Below are positions 51,273-58,214 of a stretch of DNA of 64,000 nt, piece after piece (position 1 is the stretch's first letter; every line of letters starts with the position of its first letter). The notes under the pieces are model-generated. The model ran no database searches. It was not told where the DNA came from and was given only the letters and a program-made list of their open reading frames with translations. The translations under genes and the position numbers were made by a program. This DNA comes from Tellurirhabdus rosea (GTDB taxonomy: Bacteria; Bacteroidota; Bacteroidia; Cytophagales; Spirosomataceae), in NCBI RefSeq assembly GCF_026278345.1, contig NZ_CP111085.1, positions 5,180,282-5,244,281 of the forward strand, given 5' to 3'.

Positions 51273-51704
51273 ATGATGAAACGTACCCTATTCCTGTCAG
51301 CGATGCTGCTGGCCCTGACGCTGGGCGCCTGTCAGCGTGATTCTGTGAAAGCCCAGGCCGAAACGTCCGATCCGGTGGTGGTGTCGATGAGCAAATCCGC
51401 GCGCGTCAAGCAGTCCGGTGAATTGAAAGTAACCAAAATTGAAGACAGCCGCTGTCCGGCCAATGTCGTCTGCATCCAGTACGGAAGCGCTAAAGTCTTT
51501 TTTACGCTGACCAACAACGGCGCCTCCAAGACCGGAGAACTGTGTCTGGGCCAGTGCGGATCAACCCTGAAAAGCCAGGACACGGCCGCGCTGGAGGTCG
51601 GAGGCACCCAGTTTGAAATCCTGCTGACCGAAGTCCGCCCATTCCCCGGCACCTCCCCGACGCCCGTCGAACCCGAAGCCGTCGTAAAAATCACCACAAG
51701 GTAA
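51273..51704 (+). CDS. Small cysteine-containing lipoprotein
   Basis: 143 residues starting MMKRTLFLSAMLLALTLGAC; the lipobox LGAC makes Cys20 the probable lipid site. KVTKIEDSRCPANVVCIQYG followed by SAKVFFTL near residue 55 is a pattern seen in many small Bacteroidota lipoproteins, in which two Cys flank a short loop; another pair is in GELCLGQCGS near 90. Beta-rich, single domain, probably outer-membrane anchored. The function is unknown. It converges on radC with an inverted repeat between them. Confidence 0.75.
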   Translation: MMKRTLFLSAMLLALTLGACQRDSVKAQAETSDPVVVSMSKSARVKQSGELKVTKIEDSRCPANVVCIQYGSAKVFFTLTNNGASKTGELCLGQCGSTLKSQDTAALEVGGTQFEILLTEVRPFPGTSPTPVEPEAVVKITTR

Positions 51705-51715
51705 AGGGAATTAAG

Positions 51716-51827
51716 AGTTATGAGTTAAGAGTTATGAGTTGGCTTCGCTTATTGCGGTTATCTGCTCAAGCGAAGCCAACTCATAACTCATAACTCTTAA
51801 CTCTTAACTCATAATTCTTAATTCTTA
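51716..51827. repeat. 3'-end inverted repeat of GAGTTAT words between convergent genes
   Basis: The core arms GAGTTATGAGTTGGCTTCGC(TT) at 51729-51750 and 51768-51789 pair perfectly over 22 nt with a 17-nt loop. Outer arms continue as GAGTTAAGAGTTAT words, more numerous on the right, and reach the radC stop codon (51825-51827). Confidence 0.92.
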
Positions 51828-52562
51828 AAGTAGGCCTTCGTCGGCAAAACTGAAAAAGGTTCGGTCGGTGAAGATGAGGTGGTCCAGGATGGGAATGTCG
51901 AGGAGGCGGCCGGCCTCTTTGAGTTTGCGGGTGAGGTCTTTGTCCGCCTGGGAGGGCTGGAGATTTCCCGAAGGGTGATTGTGAACCAGAATAAGGGCGC
52001 TGGCCAGGTATTCCAGGGCATATTTGAAAATCAGTTTCGGATCGGCCACCGTGCCGGAAACGCCCCCCGCGCTGATCTGCACCGGCCGGATAACTTCGTT
52101 GGCCCGGTTGAGCAGCAGAATCCAGAATTCTTCGTGCGGTTTGTCGAGCAGATGCGGCTTGATTTCTTCGTACGCATCCCGCGAACCCGTAATGCGCGCC
52201 CGCTGCGGACGGTCCTGTTCCCGTCGACGCCGCCCCAGTTCCAGCGCCGCCACGATGCTGATGGCCTTGGCTTCCCCGATTCCTTTGAACTTCGATAAGT
52301 CTTTGACGCTGAGCCGGGCGAGTTCGTTCAGGTTGTGGCCGCTGCCCTGAAGGATGATTTTTGCCAGATCGACCGCCGACAGGTCGCGGGTTCCGGAGCC
52401 GATCAGGATCGCAATGAGTTCCGCATCGGTGAGGGCGCTGCGGCCTTTCAGCATTAATTTCTCGCGGGGACGGTCCTCTTCGGCCCAGCTCAGGATGTTG
52501 CGTTTGGTTTCGTACGTCACGGCTCCGGCGTTGTTTTCTGTTGGACTCGAAACGCCGGGCAA
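51825..52562 (-). CDS. radC: RadC family (JAB/MPN metalloprotease-fold) protein
   Basis: 245 residues from a TTG at 52562; a GTG at 52520 (giving MTYETKRNILSW) is an alternative start and fits the family N-terminus. An HhH-like part lies near residues 85-110 (LARLSVKDLSKFKGIGEAKA). The JAMM motif is LILVHNHPSGNLQPSQAD near residue 192, with the Glu of PHEEFWILLLN upstream. Despite its name, a direct role in DNA repair is doubtful for the family. Downstream of rpsT on the same strand, after a terminator. Confidence 0.9.
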   Translation of the reverse strand: MPGVSSPTENNAGAVTYETKRNILSWAEEDRPREKLMLKGRSALTDAELIAILIGSGTRDLSAVDLAKIILQGSGHNLNELARLSVKDLSKFKGIGEAKAISIVAALELGRRRREQDRPQRARITGSRDAYEEIKPHLLDKPHEEFWILLLNRANEVIRPVQISAGGVSGTVADPKLIFKYALEYLASALILVHNHPSGNLQPSQADKDLTRKLKEAGRLLDIPILDHLIFTDRTFFSFADEGLL

Positions 52563-52582
52563 AGTAACGGACCCCGGACATG

Positions 52583-52613
52583 AAAAAACCTTACGCCGTT
52601 GCCGGGTAAGGTT
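52583..52613 (-). terminator. Intrinsic terminator after rpsT
   Basis: Minus strand AACCTTACCCG/CGGCGTAAGG-type stem with AACCTTAC pairing GTAAGGTT, followed by TTTTTT. It lies 25 nt after the rpsT stop. Confidence 0.82.
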
Positions 52614-52637
52614 CCAGAATGTCGGTAAGAACGTCGA

Positions 52638-52904
52638 TTAAGCGGCGGCTACAGAAAGGCCGTTCACGTATTTCGCCAGCTTCGATTTGTTATTGGAAGC
52701 TTTGTTCTTGTGGATGATGTTGCGTTTCGCCAGCTTGTCGAGCAGGGAAGAAACGGTGATGTAAAGCGATTGAGCCGCTTCTTTGTCGGTCGTCAGACGC
52801 AGCCGCTTGATCATCGTGCGCGTCGTTTTGTGCTGGTAGCGGTTCAGCAGGCGCTTCTTTTCGTTGGCGCGAATCCGCTTCAGAGCTGATTTATGGTTTG
52901 CCAT
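52638..52904 (-). CDS. rpsT: 30S ribosomal protein S20
   Basis: 88 residues, very basic. Binds 16S rRNA early in small-subunit assembly. The start MANHKSALKRIRANEKKRLL is typical. The three-helix pattern includes NRYQHKTTRTMIKRLRL and LDKLAKRNIIHKNKASNNKS, the C-terminal HxNKA-type motif. Preceded by a TATTTTTG promoter box and ended by an intrinsic terminator, so probably a single-gene unit. Confidence 0.96.
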   Translation of the reverse strand: MANHKSALKRIRANEKKRLLNRYQHKTTRTMIKRLRLTTDKEAAQSLYITVSSLLDKLAKRNIIHKNKASNNKSKLAKYVNGLSVAAA

Positions 52905-52944
52905 TTTTTATTGAACTGAATTCAGTTGTCTCACAAAAGGTTTG

Positions 52945-52952
52945 CAAAAATA
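52945..52952 (-). promoter_or_regulatory. rpsT promoter
   Basis: Minus-strand TATTTTTG matches TAnnTTTG, 41 bp upstream of the ATG. TTG at 52973-52975, 20 bp further, suits the -33 element. A single, unpaired ACAGATTACGCAGATT word series lies just beyond at 52985-53001. Confidence 0.65.
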
Positions 52953-53040
52953 GGGTATTGTCCTAAAAAAAGCAACTCCTGGTCACAGATTACGCAGATT
53001 TAATCCTTCTGTACTAGTAGACGTAATCCGATTCAACAAA

Positions 53041-53069
53041 AAATCCCCGCTGGAGCTCTGCGGGGATTT
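53041..53069 (-). terminator. Intrinsic terminator after the Dabb gene
   Basis: AAATCCCCGC and GCGGGGATTT form a perfect 10-bp stem with a 9-nt loop; on the minus strand it runs into TTTTTTGTTG. It lies 41 nt after the stop at 53110. Confidence 0.85.
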
Positions 53070-53109
53070 CTGGTTCAAAAAAACCTTAAATGCTGCCAAA
53101 AAACAAAAA

Positions 53110-53505
53110 TCAGCGGATGTCTGCGTTGATTACGAACATCTTTTCGATGTCTGATGCATATTTTTTTGCAAACAGGCGATACTCCTGGGTCTGTTTGTAC
53201 ATCTCAATATCAGCTTCGCTCTGGAACGTGAGGTAGTTCATGACGTCATATTCAGGGCGCTGGCCGTTGTCTTTCAGCGTTGTACCCGCCGAATAAGAGA
53301 CAATCTGCGGAATTTCGTGCCGAAGCCCCGCAAAATCGCGCATATACTGATTAACTACTTCAGTTTTAACGTCATTTTTGAATTTTACACACACAATTTG
53401 CTGTTTTTGCGATTTTCTGGCGGGTGAGTAAGCGCCGTAGATGATAAGGCCGAAAATGCCGAACATCAGAATAATTAAAGTGTAACCAAGTGATTTGCGT
53501 TGCAT
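53110..53505 (-). CDS. Membrane-anchored Dabb (stress-responsive alpha/beta barrel) protein
   Basis: 131 residues. One N-terminal membrane helix (LGYTLIILMFGIFGLIIYGA) with a basic start MQRKS, so probably anchored with the domain outside. The Dabb domain covers 37-125: QQIVCVKFKNDVKTEVVNQY, FAGLRHEIPQIVSYSAGTTL, VMNYLTFQSEADIEMYKQTQ, YRLFAKKY. Most Dabb proteins are dimers with diverse small-molecule roles; function here is unknown. Confidence 0.85.
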   Translation of the reverse strand: MQRKSLGYTLIILMFGIFGLIIYGAYSPARKSQKQQIVCVKFKNDVKTEVVNQYMRDFAGLRHEIPQIVSYSAGTTLKDNGQRPEYDVMNYLTFQSEADIEMYKQTQEYRLFAKKYASDIEKMFVINADIR

Positions 53506-53595
53506 GTCTGTATGACTTAAAGAAATTCTCAGAATAAAATTTGGTTACATCATACCGTTTATAAATAAAGTATAAACTTTACTTCGTTTAGTACA

Positions 53596-54588
53596 ATGTT
53601 AGAACAAAAGTACCAAAGCTTTTTTTGCCTGCAAGTTTTCGCTATAATTTTTTTCGTAAATTTTAAATATGACCATCCAAACTGGGGATTTACGGCCCAC
53701 CAGCGGATCAACCGGCAGGCGGTGTTTACGCTGCCGCCCGAGATGCTGGGTTTTTACAAAAGGCATATCGACTACCTGACGGAGAATGCCGTCAACCCCG
53801 ACAGGCGGCGGTATGCCGTCCCGGGTGAAGCGCCCCGTCATTTCATTGATCTGGATGCCTACCCGGATACCTCGACCGCCGTATTGCCCCGGTCCTGGAA
53901 AGCGGCCACGGAGAAGTACACCGAAGACACGCTGGCGCTGCACGGCATCGTTCCCTGGCATATCCAGCTGGCAAAGTACCAGCTGACGGAGGCGCTCCGG
54001 GCGAGAGATCCCCGGCGGATTCTGAAGATTTCGGCCGATCTGGGCCACTACATTGCCGATGCCAACGTGCCCCTCCACACCACCAGCAACTACAATGGCC
54101 AGAAAACCGGGCAGCAGGGCATACACGGCTTCTGGGAATCGCGGTTGCCCGAGCTGTTTCTGGAAGACTACGATTTTCTGACGGGTCCGGCGGAATACGA
54201 ATATTCGCCGCAGAAGCGGGCCTGGCGGGCTGTTTTTGGCGCGAATGCCGCGCTGGATTCGGTTTTGCGCCTCGAACGGGAACTGACCGCCGACTTTGGA
54301 GAACGTCGGAAATACGGCTTCGAAGAGCGCAACGGCATGACCGTCAAAGTGTATTCCGCCGAGTTTTCGCACGCCTACCACGAACGGCTGCGGGGGCAGG
54401 TCGAACGCCAGATGCGGGCGTCGGTGAAAATGGTCGGCGATTTCTGGTACACCTGCTGGGTCGATGCCGGGCAGCCGGACCTGCGGAAACTGGCGGACTT
54501 CCGGTGGTCGGAGGAAGACGCCAAAGCGGAGGAGGCCGAACAGCGGGGCTGGCTGCGGCGGCTGTTCGGCGTTCGGTCGGAGGATTGA
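53596..54588 (+). CDS. Zinc-dependent phospholipase C/S1-P1 nuclease-like protein
   Basis: 330 residues. The N-terminal hydrophobic stretch CLQVFAIIFFVNF suggests export or an anchor. NWGFTAHQRINRQAVFTLPP near residue 29 begins the mature fold, with the Trp and His typical of the zinc cluster. HFIDLDAYPD near 76, LGHYIADANVPLHTTSNYNG near 150 and GIHGFWESRLPELF near 176 supply further His, Asp and Glu ligands in the family order. The trinuclear zinc site therefore looks complete. It may cleave phosphodiesters; substrate unknown. Confidence 0.82.
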   Translation: MLEQKYQSFFCLQVFAIIFFVNFKYDHPNWGFTAHQRINRQAVFTLPPEMLGFYKRHIDYLTENAVNPDRRRYAVPGEAPRHFIDLDAYPDTSTAVLPRSWKAATEKYTEDTLALHGIVPWHIQLAKYQLTEALRARDPRRILKISADLGHYIADANVPLHTTSNYNGQKTGQQGIHGFWESRLPELFLEDYDFLTGPAEYEYSPQKRAWRAVFGANAALDSVLRLERELTADFGERRKYGFEERNGMTVKVYSAEFSHAYHERLRGQVERQMRASVKMVGDFWYTCWVDAGQPDLRKLADFRWSEEDAKAEEAEQRGWLRRLFGVRSED

Positions 54589-54630
54589 CGGGCCGGGCGC
54601 CCTTATTGATGGCGAAACCGGATTTTCCGG

Positions 54631-55095
54631 TTACCGGATGCGGTACCCCAGTTCGTGCTTGATTTCCTTGAGCACAAACGTGCTGTTGAGTGTTCCGATG
54701 TTCTCGATCCGCGAGAGTTTGTTCTTCACAAAATCGTGGTACTCTTCCAGACTGCCGACGTGGATTTTGAGCAGAAAATCGACCTGCCCGGCCATATGGT
54801 AGCACTCCTGCACTTCTTCCAGCTTTTTGATTTCCTGTTCAAAATTGTCGATGAACGCCTTGTCGTGGTACCGCATGGACACCTGGCAGAAAGTGGTGAT
54901 GGGGTGCCCCAGGCGGCTGCGGTCCAGCACGGCCACGTACTGCCGGATGACGCCGAGGTTCTCCAGCCGCCGAATACGCTCGTAAACCGGGGAAAGGCTC
55001 AGGCCCAGTTCCGCCGCCAGTTCTTTCGTCGTCAGCTTGGCGTCCTGCTGCAAAAGCCGGAGCAGTTTCTTGTCTATTTCGTCGAGAGATTCCAT
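54631..55095 (-). CDS. Lrp/AsnC family regulator, probable controller of tdh-kbl
   Basis: 154 residues from the ATG at 55095 (MESLDEIDKKLLRLLQQDAK). The DNA-binding part contains LTTKELAAELGLSLSPVYER and IRRLENLGVIRQYVAVLDR; the RAM domain has FCQVSMRYHDKAFIDNFEQE and CYHMAGQVDFLLKIHVGS. It differs clearly from the paralogue at 16404. Divergent from the threonine dehydrogenase gene, so it probably responds to an amino acid in threonine catabolism. Confidence 0.93.
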   Translation of the reverse strand: MESLDEIDKKLLRLLQQDAKLTTKELAAELGLSLSPVYERIRRLENLGVIRQYVAVLDRSRLGHPITTFCQVSMRYHDKAFIDNFEQEIKKLEEVQECYHMAGQVDFLLKIHVGSLEEYHDFVKNKLSRIENIGTLNSTFVLKEIKHELGYRIR

Positions 55096-55221
55096 ACCAA
55101 AAATTTTTCTGAAACCGGATTTTAGAAAACAGGCGATACCGCAATTCTTTTGGCAAGTAAGCGACAATTCCGGAAAATTTGCTGACTTAGCCCGACATCT
55201 TCCATTTTTTATCTTAAAATA

Positions 55222-55229
55222 TAACTTTG
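55222..55229 (+). promoter_or_regulatory. Promoter box of tdh
   Basis: TAACTTTG matches TAnnTTTG. It predicts a leader of about 115 nt that contains the inverted repeat at 55243-55329. The box sits 127 bp from the divergent Lrp-family start. Confidence 0.5.
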
Positions 55230-55242
55230 TACCGTTATTCAG

Positions 55243-55329
55243 TTTAACCACAGAGTTGCGCTGAGGTTGGTACGGAGTTGACCAGAGGCTATCAGTAAGT
55301 ATTCAACTCTGGCGTTTCCTGTGGTTAAA
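55243..55329. repeat. Inverted repeat in the tdh leader
   Basis: TTTAACCACAG (55243-55253) pairs with CTGTGGTTAAA (55319-55329), and AGAGTTG (55252-55258) with CAACTCT (55304-55310), the right arm carrying 8 extra bases. It lies between divergent genes, in the predicted tdh leader. Confidence 0.7.
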
Positions 55330-55349
55330 GCTTTGTCAACAAAACCACT

Positions 55350-56327
55350 ATGAAAGCAGACACCATTTTGGTTATTGGAGCAAATGGGCAGATTGGTACG
55401 GCCCTGCTGCCCCGGCTTCAAACCCTGTACGGCGAAGGGGCGGTCATCGCGACGGACCTTCGGCTTCCTGCCCGGCAGACCGGTCGCTTCGAAATCCTCG
55501 ACGCCACCGACGCTAAGGGGCTGGCCGAGCTGGTTCGCCGGCACGGAATCACCCAGATTTATCACCTCGCCGCCGTTCTTTCCGCCAAAGGCGAAGCCGA
55601 CCCGCTCTGGGCCTGGAACCTGAACATGCAGACGCTGTTGAACGTGCTGGAAGTAAGCCGCACGGAAGGCGTAAAAAAGGTCTTCATCCCGAGTTCCATC
55701 GCCGCTTTCGGCGAACACGCCCCGCAGACCGACACGCCGCAGAACGCCTACCTCGACCCGGCCACGGTCTACGGAATCAGCAAGGCCGCCGGCGAAAACT
55801 GGGGACAGTATTATGTCAAACGCTACGGTCTGGATGTGCGCTCGCTGCGCTATCCGGGCATCATCAGCTACGAAGCCCTGCCCGGCGGCGGCACCACCGA
55901 CTACGCCGTGGCTATCTTCCACGAAGCGGTGCAGGGCCGGAACTACGAGTGCTTTCTGGCCGAAAATACCCGCCTGCCGATGATGTACATGGACGACGCC
56001 CTGCGCGCCACCCTCGAACTGATGGAGGCGCCGGCCGGGCAGCTGACCGTCCGGACGTCGTACAACCTGGCCGGATTCAGTTTTACGCCTGCCGAACTGA
56101 CGACCGCCATCCGGCACCATTTCCCGGATTTCAGCGTCACCTACAAACCCGACTTCCGGCAGGCCATTGCGGAGTCGTGGCCGCGCTCAATCGATGATTC
56201 GGTTGCCCGGCAGGACTGGGGCTGGAAACCCGCCTACGACCTCAACCGGATGACCTACGAAATGATCGCCAACCTGACGGCGGTGTACGGCCGCACTGAT
56301 AAAGTCGTTGAAACGTTTAAGGTTTAA
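55350..56327 (+). CDS. NAD-dependent L-threonine dehydrogenase, SDR/epimerase type
   Basis: 325 residues. Oxidises L-threonine to 2-amino-3-oxobutyrate. The Rossmann motif is VIGANGQIGTALLPRL at 8-23, the catalytic Tyr-Lys pair is in TVYGISKAAGENWGQYYVKR near residue 140, and FIPSSIAAFGEHAP near 112 holds the Ser. RYPGIISYEALPGGGTTDYA near 168 is a strong mark of the epimerase-type threonine dehydrogenases. Followed by kbl, which completes the route to glycine. The stop codon lies in the left arm of an inverted repeat. Confidence 0.93.
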   Translation: MKADTILVIGANGQIGTALLPRLQTLYGEGAVIATDLRLPARQTGRFEILDATDAKGLAELVRRHGITQIYHLAAVLSAKGEADPLWAWNLNMQTLLNVLEVSRTEGVKKVFIPSSIAAFGEHAPQTDTPQNAYLDPATVYGISKAAGENWGQYYVKRYGLDVRSLRYPGIISYEALPGGGTTDYAVAIFHEAVQGRNYECFLAENTRLPMMYMDDALRATLELMEAPAGQLTVRTSYNLAGFSFTPAELTTAIRHHFPDFSVTYKPDFRQAIAESWPRSIDDSVARQDWGWKPAYDLNRMTYEMIANLTAVYGRTDKVVETFKV

Positions 56328-56408
56328 CGTTTAACGTGGCTCCGCCGCTGCGGTGTCTTCGCCCTGCTACAACCATCTGATGGGGCGGAGCCACGTTAAA
56401 CCTTAAAC
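56315..56408. repeat. 3'-end inverted repeat between tdh and kbl with one extra word in one arm
   Basis: 56384-56408 is perfectly complementary to 56315-56346 apart from one extra 7-nt TTTAACG copy in the left arm. The inner part is GTGGCTCCGCC. The left arm includes the tdh stop codon (56325-56327). It lies within the probable tdh-kbl operon, 23 nt before the kbl start. Confidence 0.92.
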
Positions 56409-56431
56409 TTTAAACCTTATAACCTAGATAT

Positions 56432-57640
56432 ATGTACGCTATAAAAAACCAACTCCAGCAGGAACTGGACGCTATCAGGGACGCCGGGCTGTATAAGGCC
56501 GAGCGCATTATTGTCACTCCCCAGTCCTCCGTGATCGGCATTGTCGACGGCCGGGAGGTGCTGAACTTCTGCGCCAACAATTACCTGGGCCTGTCGTCGC
56601 ATCCCGAGGTGGTGGAAGCCGCCCGCCGGACGCTCGACACCCACGGATTCGGTATGTCGTCGGTCCGCTTTATCTGCGGGACGCAGGACATTCATAAGGA
56701 ACTGGAACGCCGGACGGCGGAGTTCGTCGGGGCGGAAGACTGCATTCTGTACGCCGCGGCGTTCGACGCCAACGGGGGCGTGTTCGAGCCGTTGCTGAAC
56801 GAGCAGGACGCCATCATTTCCGACGAACTCAACCACGCCTCGATTATCGACGGAATCCGGCTCTGCAAAGCCAAACGTTTCCGCTACAAGCATAACGACA
56901 TGGCCGATCTGGAAGCCCAGCTGGAAGCGGCCAAAGGGAGCCGCCGCATCCTGATCGTGACGGACGGCGTGTTCTCGATGGACGGCACCATCGCCCAGCT
57001 CGACAAAATCTGTGACCTCGCCGACCGCTACGAAGCGATGGTGATGGTGGACGAATGTCACGCCAGCGGGTTCATGGGAAAAACAGGCCGCGGGACGCCC
57101 GAACACAAGGGCGTTTTCGGCCGCATCGACATCATCACGGGCACCTACGGCAAGGCGCTGGGCGGAGCCTCCGGCGGCTTCACGGCGGCCCGGAAAGAGA
57201 TTGTGGAACTGCTGCGCCAGCGTTCGCGGCCGTATCTGTTCTCCAATACGCTCGCTCCGGCCATCGTCGGCGCGTCGCTGAAAGTGCTGGACCTGCTGGA
57301 AGGCTCGACGGCCCTGCGCGACAAGCTGGAAGCCAACACCCGTTACTTCCGCGAGGCCATGACCGCCGTCGGCTTCGACATCCTGCCGGGCGAACACCCG
57401 ATTGTGCCGATCATGCTCTACGACGCCCCGCTGGCGCAGGAGTTTGCCGCGCGGCTGCTGCAGGAGGGCATTTACGTTATCGGCTTCTTCTATCCCGTGG
57501 TGCCCCAGGGCAAAGCCCGCATCCGGGTGCAGATTTCGGCCGGTCACGAGCCGGAGCATCTGGAGCGCGCCGTGGCGGCGTTCACCAAAGTGGGCCGCGA
57601 ACTGGGCGTTATCAAGTCCGGCGAAATGGCCGAGGCGTAA
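56432..57640 (+). CDS. kbl: Glycine C-acetyltransferase (2-amino-3-ketobutyrate CoA ligase)
   Basis: 402 residues. PLP enzyme that converts 2-amino-3-oxobutyrate and CoA to glycine and acetyl-CoA. [16 protein letters not shown] near residue 48, [16 protein letters not shown] near 75, the PLP Asp region [20 protein letters not shown] near 205, and the Schiff-base Lys in [14 protein letters not shown] near 243 are visible. [20 protein letters not shown] separates it from other alpha-oxoamine synthases. Paired with tdh. Confidence 0.95.
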   Translation: MYAIKNQLQQELDAIRDAGLYKAERIIVTPQSSVIGIVDGREVLNFCANNYLGLSSHPEVVEAARRTLDTHGFGMSSVRFICGTQDIHKELERRTAEFVGAEDCILYAAAFDANGGVFEPLLNEQDAIISDELNHASIIDGIRLCKAKRFRYKHNDMADLEAQLEAAKGSRRILIVTDGVFSMDGTIAQLDKICDLADRYEAMVMVDECHASGFMGKTGRGTPEHKGVFGRIDIITGTYGKALGGASGGFTAARKEIVELLRQRSRPYLFSNTLAPAIVGASLKVLDLLEGSTALRDKLEANTRYFREAMTAVGFDILPGEHPIVPIMLYDAPLAQEFAARLLQEGIYVIGFFYPVVPQGKARIRVQISAGHEPEHLERAVAAFTKVGRELGVIKSGEMAEA

Positions 57641-57669
57641 GGCCGTTCTGCCGGAAAGACCAAACCGGG

Positions 57670-57722
57670 GCGGATGGGTGAGCGCGGCGTTTCAGACGCC
57701 GGGATCGCCCGTCCGCTTTTTT
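57670..57722 (+). terminator. Intrinsic terminator after kbl
   Basis: GCGGATGGG (57670-57678) pairs with CCCGTCCGC (57708-57716) with one G-T position; an inner GGCGTTTCAGACGCC hairpin stacks on it, and TTTTTT follows. Confidence 0.8.
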
Positions 57723-57724
57723 GT

Positions 57725-57994
57725 TTACGCGCAGTCCGCCAGTTCGCGGGCAAACCGCTCCAGCTGCCGCGCTTCGCTCACCACCAGCCGGGCCTTTTCG
57801 ATGATCAGACGGCCCCGCTGCGTCGGCTCAATGGGGGTGCGGCTCCGGTCGAAAATTTCTACCCTGAGATGTTCTTCCAGCACCCGGATCTGCTGGCTTA
57901 GGGTCGGCTGAGTCACGCAGCAGTTGTCTGCGGCTTTCGTAAAGCTCCGTTCGTTGTCCACGGCCACAATGTACTCCAATTGACGCAACAGCAT
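57725..57994 (-). pseudogene. OxyR-like LysR regulator truncated to the DNA-binding domain
   Basis: 89 residues (LysR proteins are about 300). LLRQLEYIVAVDNERSFTKA, ADNCCVTQPTLSQQIRVLEE and VEIFDRSRTPIEPTQRG match the winged helix-turn-helix of OxyR closely; the linker helix ends in FARELADCA and stops. The effector domain with its redox Cys is missing, and no remnant is visible in other frames before kbl. The stop lies next to the kbl terminator. It is either a decayed gene or a stand-alone DNA-binding protein. The 220 bp upstream (57995-58214) are AT-rich, with ATAGTATCTAT as the only clear dyad. Confidence 0.75.
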
Positions 57995-58214
57995 GAGACG
58001 ATAAGGTCGAAAGAATGGATCAAATTAACTCAGGTTTGGGGAAGAATAGCGGATTAAGACAGATAAAAATTGCTAAAATACTATAGAAGTCGTTAAAATT
58101 AGGTAGTAATACTTGCATTATTGATAGTATCTATTTGACAAGATGCCGTAGGTTTATAAGGTTTGTGCCAGCTTTTGTGGAATACATACCTAACCCTTGC
58201 CAAGTCTTGTACCT

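Noticed and set aside
58081-58140. OxyR binding site upstream of the porin-like gene
   Set aside because: ATAG-TAT-CTAT is a dyad but the spacing does not match the known OxyR pattern of ATAG and CTAT seven bases apart.
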